NCBI GenBank assembly: GCA_022376465.1
Contig: JACDTU010000006.1
Location: 558,001 to 622,000, forward strand
Reading direction: 5' to 3'
Source of the DNA: Cubamyces lactineus
Taxonomy: Eukaryota; Basidiomycota; Agaricomycetes; Polyporales; Polyporaceae
Length of the DNA stretch: 64,000 bases
Below, one piece after another: positions 34,851 to 46,217 of the stretch (the stretch's first letter is position 1; each line of letters begins with the position of its first letter). The notes below the pieces were generated by a model that was not told the origin of the DNA, made no database searches, and saw only the letters and a program-made list of their open reading frames with translations. A program made the translations under genes and the position numbers.

Positions 34851-37800
34851 GAACGAGGGTTGGGACGCTTGTGTTACTACGGGAGAACGGGCGATGTGAG
34901 CGTCCGCTGGCGGCCCAGCCCCCTCGCGTCGACCCGAGCTTTGCACATCGCGTACGAACAGAAGAGAGCAGAAGAGAGTAGAGGAAAACGAAACAGAACA
35001 GAACGACGACCATCTGCCTGCACGTAAATCATGCACGTTGATAGATTGACGATTGACCTCGCCGTCTCACTGCCCACCGCTTGCGCTCGTACCTGACCAT
35101 TACGCACGTCGAGCGGTCGGCGGGTCGGTGGGTCGGGTCGGTGAATCGTGCGTCCGCCTGGGAGCGCGTCTGGAAAACCCGGCGCATCGAGGACTTACTG
35201 GGAATCTTGGCATTTATCTGAGGAAGAGGGGCTGGGGGTTTCCTTTTCGACCGTCCGGGCAGAAATTGCGGGTCCGACTCCGGCGCACCGCCAGCGCCCC
35301 GGAACCTCGAGCGGGGGCAGACGCGTTCAGACTTACCTCGGAACGTTGCTTGCTGCATGGAATTCGTCGGCGCGGTACGTGCGATGGGGTCTTGTTCGCA
35401 GTAGGAGGAGAAGGGGAGGCGGAATCGGGCAGGCGCCCGGGGTTCCGGGCCTTGCGGGCGGGTGCGAGTGAGGATCGACGTCACCGCCCGGCGCTATGTA
35501 TCGAGAGAAGCGCCGGGTCCGGCGACGCACTTGGGGTTGGGAGAAAAGACGTTGAGGAAGGTGCGTTCGGAGTTGTGTGCTTGATGGAACGTACTGCATA
35601 TCGTGACGCGGACGGACGCAGCGTAGATAACGGAGCTGGATAGTAGGGGGGGACGGCTCCGCCGCTTAGAAGGTACGCATGGTCGCCGGCACTGCTCTTC
35701 CAGTGTCAAGAGTATATTCGCGTAGATGGCGATAAATGTGCTAGGCGTCTAAAGAAACTGTTCGTCAGCCCGGTGCGGGAATGCAAGCAGCGCTTACTTG
35801 GCAGGAGGATGAAGTGGAGAGAGCGAGAAAAGTCCGCTCTGCACAGTTGATGCAGTTCTTGGAGGAAGGTCAGATCAGACTTGCGCTGACGGAAAAGGGT
35901 GAGATTGAGATGAGGGAAGGCTGCACGAATGGGAGATATGCTATCAGTGCGATGTTTGCACCTTCGTTCCTTTGCACTGTCATGGGACATGACACGAGAA
36001 GGACGAGCAGCAGCGCACCCTCTGCCCGCCGGTGCTTCGACCGGTCACTGCCTCGCGCGTCCTGTCGACCCAGTCGACATGTTCGGTGCACAATATCCGA
36101 ACAGAGGTGCGCAGGGACTGCGTCGCCAGCCTGATGGTAGACGGCATCCACCGTGCACACAGGGAGCGGCAGAACTGCGCTCAGGCTGCTATCATCGGCG
36201 CGAACCTGCGTTCTAATCGTCCAGGCGGACATGCTATACCGCGACACAGGGCCCACGCGGCCGATCATAAGACGGATGGCTTTGAAAGCAGGGGCCGGGC
36301 GGGAGCTATGTGCGTCCTAAAGGGGGCGCAGATGAAGACATCTGTGTGAGCGGGAAGGAGGGGTGGGGGAAGGAACTGAGGGGCAGATGGTCCACGCAGC
36401 ATGCAGTTCTGGCAGCCACAGGGCGGAAATGGTGCACGCGCGCGCACCTGTGCGAGTGCTTGGGGCCGGTGTAGTGGTCCGCAGGGACGTTCGCCCGAAT
36501 TATTCTGTTCTTGTTGTCTTCGTTAAGTTTCGCGATTTTTTCATTGAGTTTTCATTGAGCGGAGGTTCGTGCGTTCGGGGGTGGCCTAAGGGCCGCGTGT
36601 ATGCGACGTTTTTACAAATAGACGATTCGCATACATTGCGGCGGCTTGCCGGGGTGGGTGAATGTGTGTTGGGCGTGAGCATGTAGGCGTGAGTGGCCCG
36701 GTGTGTTGCGATTGAGCGGCGGCGAGCGTTCGGGAACAGCCCGAAAGGGGTGCATCTAGCTGGGCGTCCGTGGGCGGGAAGCTCAGCTGCGTTGAAGAAG
36801 CTGTTTGTGGCGCCTGACGCTGGAAAACGGCAGAGTAGTTGCTGGTGAGTTCCGAGCACGATAGGAAGACGCGGTGCTTGAGTGGGACTCTGCGAGTCTG
36901 TAGCCGGACACGTCGCAGGGACGGTGGCTGGGAGAAGACGTGTGGCTATATGTTTCGAACTCTGTCCCATGACTAGGATGGGCAAAGGACTCGGGACAAC
37001 TGTAGCACCGTACTGTACTGTGGACTGTGGTCACTGCAGCTGGACATCGTGGTCGAATCGAAACCCTGTCGACGTCAGTTGGATCCGAATCCGAATGCGT
37101 GCACTGACGCTGGGCGCGGGTGGTGTGTGTGACTGTGACTGTGTCACAAGAAAATCGAAACTCAGCGAGGCTTCGTCTTCGAACTCGGACGCTCTTGGGT
37201 CTTTGAAAGCATCTGGACCCGTTCTCCAGGTTTGCTGTCAACCGCCCTCACACGTGAATCGTAGGCCACAGTCTGCACAGTTACACTTATCCCTAGGCAC
37301 GTCAGGCGGCCGTTCTGGCGGCGGGAAGGTCGTGTTCGCGGCTTGAATCCGAACGGCTGCCTGCCATGCATGGTTGTGGGCCGGTTAATGATGTCGAGGG
37401 AGGGAGAGCGGGTCGACGGCGGCTCTCACAGGCAGAGGGCCTGTCGTGATGGAGGAAGGGGCGACGGGGCGAGCGATACTGCGGACGGATTGAGGCGATA
37501 TCGAGGGATTGCATGGCAAGTCCCTGGAACGCTCTCTCGAACTCCAACTCGCACGGGGGGCGTTCTGCACGGAAGGGACGATCGCTGGATCTGGCCCCGG
37601 GAAGGATATTTTCTGACCGTCTCACGCTTACGGTGCTACTTTGGCAACGCCCTTGCCCTCTTCCACCGCCCCAGCCGCCCTCGCACTCTCCGCCGTGGGC
37701 CCTCCCATTCCACCCGCCCGCCATACAGCCCACCGGCTCATCCTATGGACCCTGTGCCGTCCCCGTATTCGCTTTCTCCACTCAGCAGCTCCGGCCCTTG

Positions 37801-38480
37801 CTCGCGGGCGCGGTGAGATTCTCTTCCATCTTGCCTGTCCTCTCTCCCTTTTCCGCACGAGAAGTGGTAATAGTTCTTTCTTCTCCATAGGCTCCGAACG
37901 TCCCTCGCCCGTGCCGAGTCTGGCAGGCGTGGATCCTGAGACGATCCCTCCAACAATTGTCGACTTTCCGCCAGTGTCTCTTCGCTCTCCCGGAATCGTC
38001 GTCCTCCCGCTCCGGGTCTCCTCCACGCGTCTCGGCTCGCCAGCCCACTTCACGGAACCTATCCTACTTTCCATATTGCGTCTGCTCTCGCACTCCATGC
38101 CAGCATTCAGGTCATGCGCTTCTCCCGCCCAGACGGAACTGAACCGCGCATGCTTCATATCCAGTCCACCTTTGCACGGCACCGCCCGCCAGCCCATTTG
38201 GGTCAACGTGCCCGGTGTCCGTCTCAGGCATCCACAGTCCCCTTGCGGAGAATTAATGCATAATGCGCCCTCACGAGACGCATTCACCCCTTCTCTCGTC
38301 CGTCTTCTGATGCTTGATTTCTTCTTACCCGTACGCCGGCGGGGGTGCGCGATTTCGGAGGGCCCCGCCCACCCCCTCCCCTTCTGCGCGATTCATCGGG
38401 AGTAATGATCCCGGGCCACTTTTTCGTGTTTCCAGCAATCCCTGGCTTACTCCCCAGGGTCCTCCTCCCTCCTACTGCGA

Positions 38481-38487
38481 TATAAAT
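38481..38487 (+). promoter_or_regulatory. TATA box of CFA synthase gene
   Basis: TATAAAT lies 116 bases upstream of the ATG at 38597, after a long polypyrimidine stretch. Confidence 0.5.
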
Positions 38488-38596
38488 GGGACAGGAAGTT
38501 CGTGCCTTCCTGCATCTCATCTCATCCGGTCGTGCCTCCTTCGCCAACCAATCCGTGGCTCCGTCCGCACCTCTACCTCCTCGCACTATCTCCACG

Positions 38597-41419
38597 ATGC
38601 CCCACCGATCCACACCGTCCCAGGAAAGCGTATCCTCTGCCGGATCCTCGACGCTCGACCTCAGCATCAACACGGCTCCGTACCCCTTCCTCACCATGTT
38701 CGGTACGTCACACGCCGTCCCCCACGTCGCATCCGGAAGGTGCACTGACGGCACCGCTGTCCACCTCCCACAGCTCGATCGTCGATCGTTGCCGTTCTCA
38801 AGTCGGCCGTCGTAGTCGGCTATCTGTGCATCGAGGACCGCGATGCGACCTTCCACTTTGGCAACGAAAAGACCGACGGCACCGTCGTCCACCTAAGAGT
38901 CCTCAGTGGCAAATTCTGGACACGCATATTCTCGTTAGTATCGTTGTCTACTCTGCTCTACCCTACCGCACGATTGGCTGAACTACTGTACCTCGTGCCC
39001 GCAGCTCGGGAGATCTTGGATGTGCGTCCATTGACTAGGTTTACCTCGCCTTCCGATTGTGACTTCTGATCGCGCGCATGCGTTCTGCACCTCCTTCCTC
39101 CCTTACTCAGTCAGCGAAGCCTACATGATCGGAGAGGTCGAAATTGAGAACCTCAAGTCAATCATGGACGTAAGCTGCCATTTAATCCAGCCCCCTCGCA
39201 GGACGTTCTCTCGCTCACATGGCGATCGCGTGCGCTGCCGCGGAACAGCTTTGGCTAGACAACCAATCGACGGTCTCGTCGGTGTCTTCCCTATACAGTC
39301 GCCTCGTCGCCGCCTTTTCCGGGCTCCGGAATGCCTTCTTCGGCCAGACGCGTTCCCGCGCGCGCCTGAACGTCATCGCGAGCTACGACCAGTCGAACGA
39401 ACTCTTCAAGGTGCGCTCGTTTCCGCCCCTGCCCAGCCCTCCAGGCCTTCCCTGGGGCATCCTAAATGCCTAGTTCTGAGTTACTAATAAATGCCCTCCC
39501 CCCATTTCTCCCGCCGCACTGCCCTTGTTCGGCTCCCCCGCACTCGCTTGCGTGGCATCGTACGGCAACACGACGAGCAGGCGTTCCTCAGCAAAGAAAT
39601 GATGTACTCGTGCGCGTTATGGTCCGACGACGAGGGCGGTGTCCGGGGCGACCTAATCAAAGGACCCGCCCCGCTTGACCTCGAGAACGCACAAATGCGC
39701 AAGATTCATCACGTGCTCCAGACTGCCCGCGTCAAGCCTGGCGACCGCCTCCTAGAGTTCGGAACCGGCTGGGGCGCGCTTGCCATCGAGGTGCGTTCGT
39801 CAGCCTCGTCTATCTCGCCCACCCCTGCCTACCCTGTCCTGCCCCGCCTTCGCTTCTTTTCTGCCGTTTCCTCGTGTGCTGTACGTCAGATATACTCACG
39901 CCGATCGATTGGGCCGTGCGGACGATTAGGCGGCAGCCTCGTATGGCTGCGAGGTCGACACGCTCACGCTGTCAAGCGAGCAAAAAGCCCTCGCAGAAGA
40001 GCGAATCAGGGAGCGGGGGTTGGTTGGCCGCGTGCGCGTGCACCTCATGGATTATCGGGACATCCCCCCGGAATTCGAGCACGCGTTCGACGCCTTCGTG
40101 AGCATCGAGATGCTCGAGCACGTCGGGAGCAAGGTACGTGCTCAGCGCCCCGGGTTCTATCCCTCCCGGCGCGGTTAGAATTCGAGGAGAGAGGGCAGGC
40201 GTTCCTGACGACTTTGCGGCGATTGCCATGCGCGTTTTTCTACCCCTCCCGCAGTACTACAGGAAATACTTTGAGCTCGTGGACTTTGCGTTAAAGCCTG
40301 CGACGGCGACCGTCGTCGTGACGTCTTCCACGTTCCCGGAGGGCCGGTATACCGGATACCAGTACGTCGGACTTTCCCGCCCCACTCTGCACCTTCGTGA
40401 CCCGTGTCCACCAGGCCCAGTGCGTGCCTGGGCATAATGGATTACGGAGGTGCCCAAAAGCCGCATCCGGCTGACGCTTTCTCCTTGTCCCGAAAATAGA
40501 GCGGACGACTTCATGCGTCGCTATATGTGGCCAAACTCGTGCTTGCCGAGCGCGACGGTGCTCATCGACGCGGCGTACGCCGCCTCGAACGGCCGCTTTA
40601 CGCTCGAAGGCGTCGAGAACCATGCCCCGCGTACGTACAACAGTCACGTTATCCACGTTTTCCCGCCGTGATCCCTCTCTCTCTTGCCTTACCCTTCTCC
40701 TCTTTCCGCTCACCGTGGGCGATCCATTTGCGATATGCGTTACCCGAGCATGCACTGAGCTAACTCGTCCCTCCGCCGCTTCATTGCGTCTTGTTCGACC
40801 CCTATGTTGGTTACGTGAGCCCCCTGCGTTATATGCTAATCACGCGCATACAGACTACCCACGGACGCTGCGGACGTGGGATCGCCGCCTGAAGGCGAAC
40901 CTGAGCCAGGAGACGATGGCACGGCAGTACCCCGCCCTCCGGGACCGCGCGACGTACGGCGCCTTCCTGCGCAAGTGGGGGTACCTCTTCGCGTACGCGG
41001 GCGCAGGCTTCGCAAAGGGCTACATCACATGCCACATGCTGACGTTCGTGAGAGCGGTGAGTGCGCCGTCGTTTTCACGTTTCTTCCTCTCCTTTTTTTG
41101 CGCGCAGGCGGGGGCTCCTCTTTTTTTTTCCACTCCACTCTTGTCTCTCAGGCCTACTCCTGCAGGCCTCAGACTCCCTGACATGAGCGTCTTCTTCCTC
41201 TTCCTGCGCTTCCCGCTTCCCGCTTCCCCTCCTTCCGTTCTACTATCCACTCTTCTACACTTCCCGCCTTCCTGCCTTCGGTCGGGGCCCGGGCCTGCTA
41301 CCGGCCCTGTCCTGCGGCATGAGGGCCCGTCGATTTTTCTGTCAGTGATTTCCAAGATAAGTGTCGCTGACGAGACGCTCGGTCTGCGACAGAGCGACGT
41401 GACGGTCGCTTGCGACTAG
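38597..41419 (+). CDS. cyclopropane-fatty-acyl-phospholipid synthase family methyltransferase
   Basis: SAM-dependent enzyme of the CFA synthase (CMAS) family, which adds a methylene or methyl group to unsaturated acyl chains of lipids. Eleven exons: 38597..38702, 38774..38933, 39005..39021, 39111..39169, 39249..39410, 39581..39790, 39930..40133, 40255..40361, 40500..40630, 40854..41056, 41393..41419; 461 residues. The N-terminal third (SSIVAVLKSAVVVGYLCI, then AYMIGEVEIENLKSIMD) resembles the lipid-binding part of bacterial CFA synthases. The SAM motif LLEFGTGWG is near residues 225-233, followed by CEVDTLTLSSEQ, FDAFVSIEMLEHVG and WPNSCLPS. The end (GYITCHMLTFVRA-SDVTVACD) is typical. Exon 3 has only 17 bases and exon 11 only 27; the last intron is 336 bases. 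The exact lipid substrate is not deducible. Confidence 0.93.
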
Positions 41420-43319
41420 GGAAACCGTGAAGACGTGATCGTCCTCTGACATTGGACCTCTTACCAACGCACAGTGCAGTAGCGTGGAGCGTCAAATTGC
41501 TTGAACGGATTCGCGCTCTGTTCTCTGGGCGGACGGGCACACACGGCAGCGATTATACTGGTAAGAGGGAGAGGGAAGACGTTTCATTAACTTTATTGGG
41601 GCACGAGGGGCACGAGGACTATTCACCGCTCGCTGCTGCTCTCACTGCGGATAATTTATTGGCTCCCGTGGATGTCTTGGTCGGTTTCTTTGCTTTCTAT
41701 CCGCTCGTCACGACTGGCCTAGACGTCGTTGTACCATCAGCACGCTGCTCTGTTTTCCCTCGCGCTCTCTCTGTACGATTATATCCATACCCAACATACC
41801 CTTTTTCACGCCCTCGTTCTCTGCGCCGGACGTCATCAGACCCCGCAGGGTACTACTAGCTGCAGATGCACGCTGCTGCTGCGCGCAGAACAGAAGATGC
41901 TGCTCAGGCTGGCCACTGTCTGCTTCCTGCTTCCTGCTTCCTGTTTCCCACTTCTGCGGCGCGCCTTGACTTCCGCATGGCGGGCTTCAGTGCTCGGCAC
42001 GATTCTGTATGCCACCCGTGCACTGACAGCGACACCGACGGGTTCATTAACGACCGCTCAGGTGACCGCCCGCACGCGGTCAACGCTGCCCCGCGCACCG
42101 GCTGGGAGAAGACGCTGCGCAAAAGGAGATTTCCGCGTTCCAGGCATCATGCCCTTGAACCTTCTCCTTCAGTGGCCCTTGCATGAGTCTCTGCGCGCTC
42201 CCTTTCAGACACCAGACGCTAGACACGAAGCTTGAAGCTTCGTCCTTTGCCGGACGCCGACGATCATCGCCGTGGCAAGACCGTAGGCTGGGAATTGGCG
42301 GCTTAAAGATTGACGCGTGGCGAGTCTGAGTAGCTGCTGCACGACTCGGACTCGGACTCGGAAAGGGAGGGGGCTCTACTTATCGCCACAGCACGTCGCG
42401 AGGACGGGGCAGGAACCGCTGTCGGTCCACTGCGGTGCCTGCTGTGATCACGGACGCAAACCGGAGATGCACCCGTTCGGGCGTCCGATATGGAGCGTGG
42501 GGCCTACCAGCTTGAACGGTATGTCATTCAGTCCTAGGGCGTAGAGTTTTGTCCAAACTTTGAGCGGCCCTGAACGGATGACGCTCAGCGGGAAGCTGCC
42601 GTCGCGTTCATCCGAGCCGCATGGAAACGAACGTGATCGTCCTCCCAGACGGAGAGATAGAAAGACAAGCAGACGGACGGAGAGGGATAGCGTTGCGAGC
42701 TTACTCCCGAGATCCATCGCGACGCGACGCGACGTCGCCACCAGAAGCAGAGCCGCCTTCCAAACGCACACGCATGAGAACGGCCCCGGGCCCGACGGGA
42801 AACCTTCGAAGGGCTAGCGTCACAACGTGGCCGCGAGCACTGTGTGATAGTGGGTGCTCGTGGCCCGGGGGCTCAGAGGCTCAAAGGCTCCTGGAAGACC
42901 ACGCGATGCTCTTGGGGGCCCTCTCGAGGCTCATTGGCTCCTTGGGGCTGGAAGAGCCACGGACTCAGTAATCGACGTCGAGCTCGAGCGGGCTCGACTG
43001 GGCGAGGGCTGGTGTGGACTGGCGTTGACGTGTTTGAGGAAGGGCGCGAAGGATGTGCGGAGTGCCGCTCGCGTCCTGGTGCCAGTGACGTTGCCTGCAG
43101 CGAGCTGTTTGGATAGAAGGCGGCCGCCGCCCACGCGGTTTTCCGTGTTTCTATGTGCCTGTTGGGTCGCATGTGACAGGCCGTCGTCATCGCAGATTCA
43201 ACGGAGACAATCATGCAAAGAAGAGCTCGTTTGATCGTGTACATGAGATCGTGAGACCGTGACTATTCGATGAGCAATTCTGTCAGAGATCGCCGGTCAA
43301 TGCACCACTCGTAAACCGC
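41420..43319. other. region without a gene
   Basis: No supported gene. Contains short C/T repeats such as (CTTCCTG)3 near 41926-41950 and a small palindrome GAAGCTTGAAGCTTC at 42229-42243. Confidence 0.4.
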
Positions 43320-46217
43320 GCTCACCGTATACTTTTGGGTTTAAACACGACATTTGAGATATCTGACGTATATGTAATCACGGTTTGACTTACGAGTACT
43401 TGCTGAGGACGGAATAATCCTCCCTGCTGTCTCCGTGGCACCGATTCACTGCCCCTAGCCGGCCGGCTTTCAAAACCTTCATCAACTACACTAATACTAG
43501 CGTCTAGTACGTATGGCATGAGCAGACAGGTGATGTGCGTGTAGGATGAAGAAAACGCACCTTCAATATCGATTCATGATTGACAAGAACGACCACGACT
43601 TATGTTTTGATGACATTCTGACCTCCGTGCTCGAACCTGGATAGTTTCGTATCACGCTGACCGGTGGCCCGGGCCCGGGATCGCGCGCCTCGAGACGCTC
43701 GCCTAAGGCGCCCCGGGGTATGTTGCGACTCTTCAAGACGAGGCGCGACCTTGAGATTGAGTCAACATGAATAGCACAAACCAGCTCCATGATTGAAGAC
43801 AATGACCTTGGTTGACGGATCACCACGGGATACGGCAAGTACATAGAGCTCCATGTTCACCCAGACTAACGCAGACGGCGAACCGGCCACAAGCTGCCAG
43901 TTTGCAACAGTGCTAGTCGGGGGGCGTGTGTACACCTCAAAGGTCATTCGAAGGTACCAGAGGCCAAGAGGGCTAATGGCAGTGTCTGCGGTATCCGCGC
44001 CCAGCGGTAACTTGATTTCTGTAGAGCCCACCGATCGTGGGTCCCCCGGGATCGGGCGGAGGACTACGAAGATTTTGGTCAATTCGGGGGTGAGTCCATT
44101 ACTGAGACCATCAGATTCTGCAACGATAAAGCCGCATTACTGAGCATAGTAACTCGCAAGACAATTGCAGAGAGGTTACGCACCCACTAGTGTTGAAGAG
44201 GGCTGTTGTTTGTCATTGTGCTCGCCGTATCTGACCACAACAGCATCGTCACGGAAGTTCGTCCTTTCCTTGGCACCGGTCGTAAGGCAAACCTTTAGCC
44301 CTAAGTCCTCCTGATAAGTATCACCTCCAGAGTCGGGCTGTTTTCGTTTGACACAAAGAGCTGAAATTCGGAAGACGCTAACGCATCGACACACCAAGGT
44401 TGTACATATGGGGACGACCATGGGTAGTGTAACGCCCGGCCGGATGCCCGGCGTTACGGACTAGAGTGGCAGGACCCGGCCTCGCTCACCGGTGTAACGG
44501 CTCTAGTAAGGTGTAATAGACTGGATAAGTGGGACGGATAGTCCAATGGTTGTGCGGTGTGCAATTCCCGCGCGTTCCATTTCCCCCAGTTGTTACAGGT
44601 AGCTTGCTCTTGAGGTGGCGCTCGAGGACTCTTATGAGCTGTGTCCGACTATGGCCCCCGCAGCTTTCAAAGTTGGCTCTAAACCACATACTGTCAGCCA
44701 ATTCAGAATCCCTTGGTGCTCTCCGATTTACTTGCGAAGTCATAAAAAACGCAACCTCGTAAATCAATCATGAAACGCACTGAATTTCTTAGCGCCCACA
44801 AAGAAGTAAACGTGAAGCCGGCATGTCGACTCCCGAGCCCGCTTGGGCTGGAGCCTGCGCTGCTAGACCACTTTAGCAGTGTCGTGCTTGAGTGTAGATG
44901 CCAGTCTCCCGCACATGTTATACTCGCTTTTGACGCGTCCGCAATAATTGGACCGAGATAGAAGAGCTATCAACGCGGCCAAGAAGGTGAAACCGCAAGC
45001 TCTAGTCGACCGATGCAGTGCGGTTAGGTGACCGAGCTTGCGAGAGTGCTATCGCTGAGAGTCCTCTGGCACCCTTACTGTTTCTAATCTTTGTTCGTCA
45101 CATACGGTAGGCAGCTCTGCCTGTTGGCAATGCGATTCAATTAAAACCACTGTATCTGCTTCGAAGCGCATGTCACCGCAACATATATAACATCCTATCG
45201 AAACTTTACGTGCCTGTTGTGTCTTTCTTAGGCTGTATGTGACGGCTCGACGTGTAACTTATAGACACTTGCGTAATGGAGCACTAGACGATGGTATTGG
45301 CCCCTGAACAATCATCTATTGCTTCTTTGGACCGCTGTCTAACCAACTGAACATGAGCAAGCAAACTACTGTGTGATCCGAGATAACGCGCCTAACGTAT
45401 TGCTTGATGGATGTCCAGAACGTCCGTGTCTTGCGCTTTAGTAAAAATACCAGTCTCTTTGAGCTCGACATTGAAATCGAATGTTCTTTTGAGTATCGGG
45501 CGCCCGATTCCTCTTGGAGACGGCGGGTGGCACGTTGTACTCCAGGTCGAGGCTGAGAACATGAACACGGTCAGTAAGAACGAGGATATATATAAAGATA
45601 ATAACCTTGGGTGTCAATTTGTCTGGAGATGCCTCGGAGAGCTCTACGTTGACCCAAACTATCTCCCATGACCCGTCCCATTCGTTTGGCACTGTACGAG
45701 CGCTAGTCGGAGGATAGTCATACATCTCGAAGGTCATTCGAAGGTACCAGACGTCGGGAGTAGTAGGCGCAACATCTTTTGAGTCGGGGTTTACTTACAA
45801 CTTAACCACTGTTGAGCCCGTGAACCGCGACGTCTACGCGGCACGGTGGAGCAACACTCCGCGCGATGGGTGGATCCCGAAGCGAAAGTTTCGTTGTCGA
45901 GCACGCGAACGTCTACAGTACCAGTGAATCCACCTGTGGTACAGACGAGCTAGAGGTACGCACCTAACAAGGACGAACCGTGATATTGCTTAAATCGTAC
46001 CTTCTGATATTCAACAATCACGACATTGCGGTCCTCTACCATCTTCGCGCTGTACGAGATATCAATACCGAACCCTAGGGCCCTATGTACGAGCACCACC
46101 TCCGCCACTGGACTTCTGTTCGTTATCACAGTCATCCGGAATGCAGAAAGAGAGAAGGCTGCAATACACCAAGGCTGGATCTGAACAATTTTTGGGAACT
46201 GCCAAAAGCCTACTTCG
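43320..46217 (-). pseudogene. decayed tandem copies of HET C-terminal modules
   Basis: Minus-strand coding remnants repeat a two-part module. Part a: an xxFRxS/T block ending in a VV(I/V)V(E/R)Y strand and SS(L/T)LxG, with a GTGCGT donor, seen at about 45964-46190, 44184-44421 and, very decayed, 43563-43620. Part b: a leader, then WYLRMTFE(V/M)Y..PPTS and (L/I)VWVN(M/V)EL ... (T/P)KVI(V/I)F, seen at about 45560-45930 and 43770-44117. In the copy at 43750-44421 the a-to-b junction is a clean 66-base intron (44118..44183). Others contain stops or frame changes. The same part b begins just after the HET gene's stop (TWYSRM in the +1 frame near 46235-46262). Likely unequal duplication of the 3' end of the HET gene, later decayed. 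The function of the module is unknown. Confidence 0.6.
44426..44460. repeat. imperfect inverted repeat (hairpin)
   Basis: GTAACGCC at 44429 and GGCGTTAC at 44450 form the arms of a GC-rich hairpin. It lies where module similarity stops abruptly, just upstream (minus strand) of the fragment starting at 44421. TGTAACG motifs recur nearby (44493). It could be the end of an inserted element. Confidence 0.4.

Larger units (their letters stand above)
31681..38596. other. 6.9-kb gene-free, repeat-dotted stretch
   Basis: Many overlapping open frames occur on both strands because the sequence is GC-rich, but none shows a recognisable domain, a splice-linked frame or a signal peptide. It contains several short tandem repeats (listed separately) and long polypyrimidine tracts from 37600 to 38600. 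The right end is the promoter of the CFA synthase gene, with a TATAAAT at 38481. Confidence 0.45.

Noticed and set aside
37628..38405. Open frames over 200 codons on both strands upstream of the CFA synthase
   Set aside because: They mirror each other across a polypyrimidine promoter tract and contain no recognisable motif; a tentative spliced frame from 37746 hits a stop.
44520..44600. tRNA-like string near GATAGTCCAATGGTTGTGCGG
   Set aside because: No B-box and no acceptor stem could be paired.
45934..45963. 30-base intron between HET modules
   Set aside because: Too short for spliceosomal removal; a 51-base alternative ending at the next TGTAG is more plausible.
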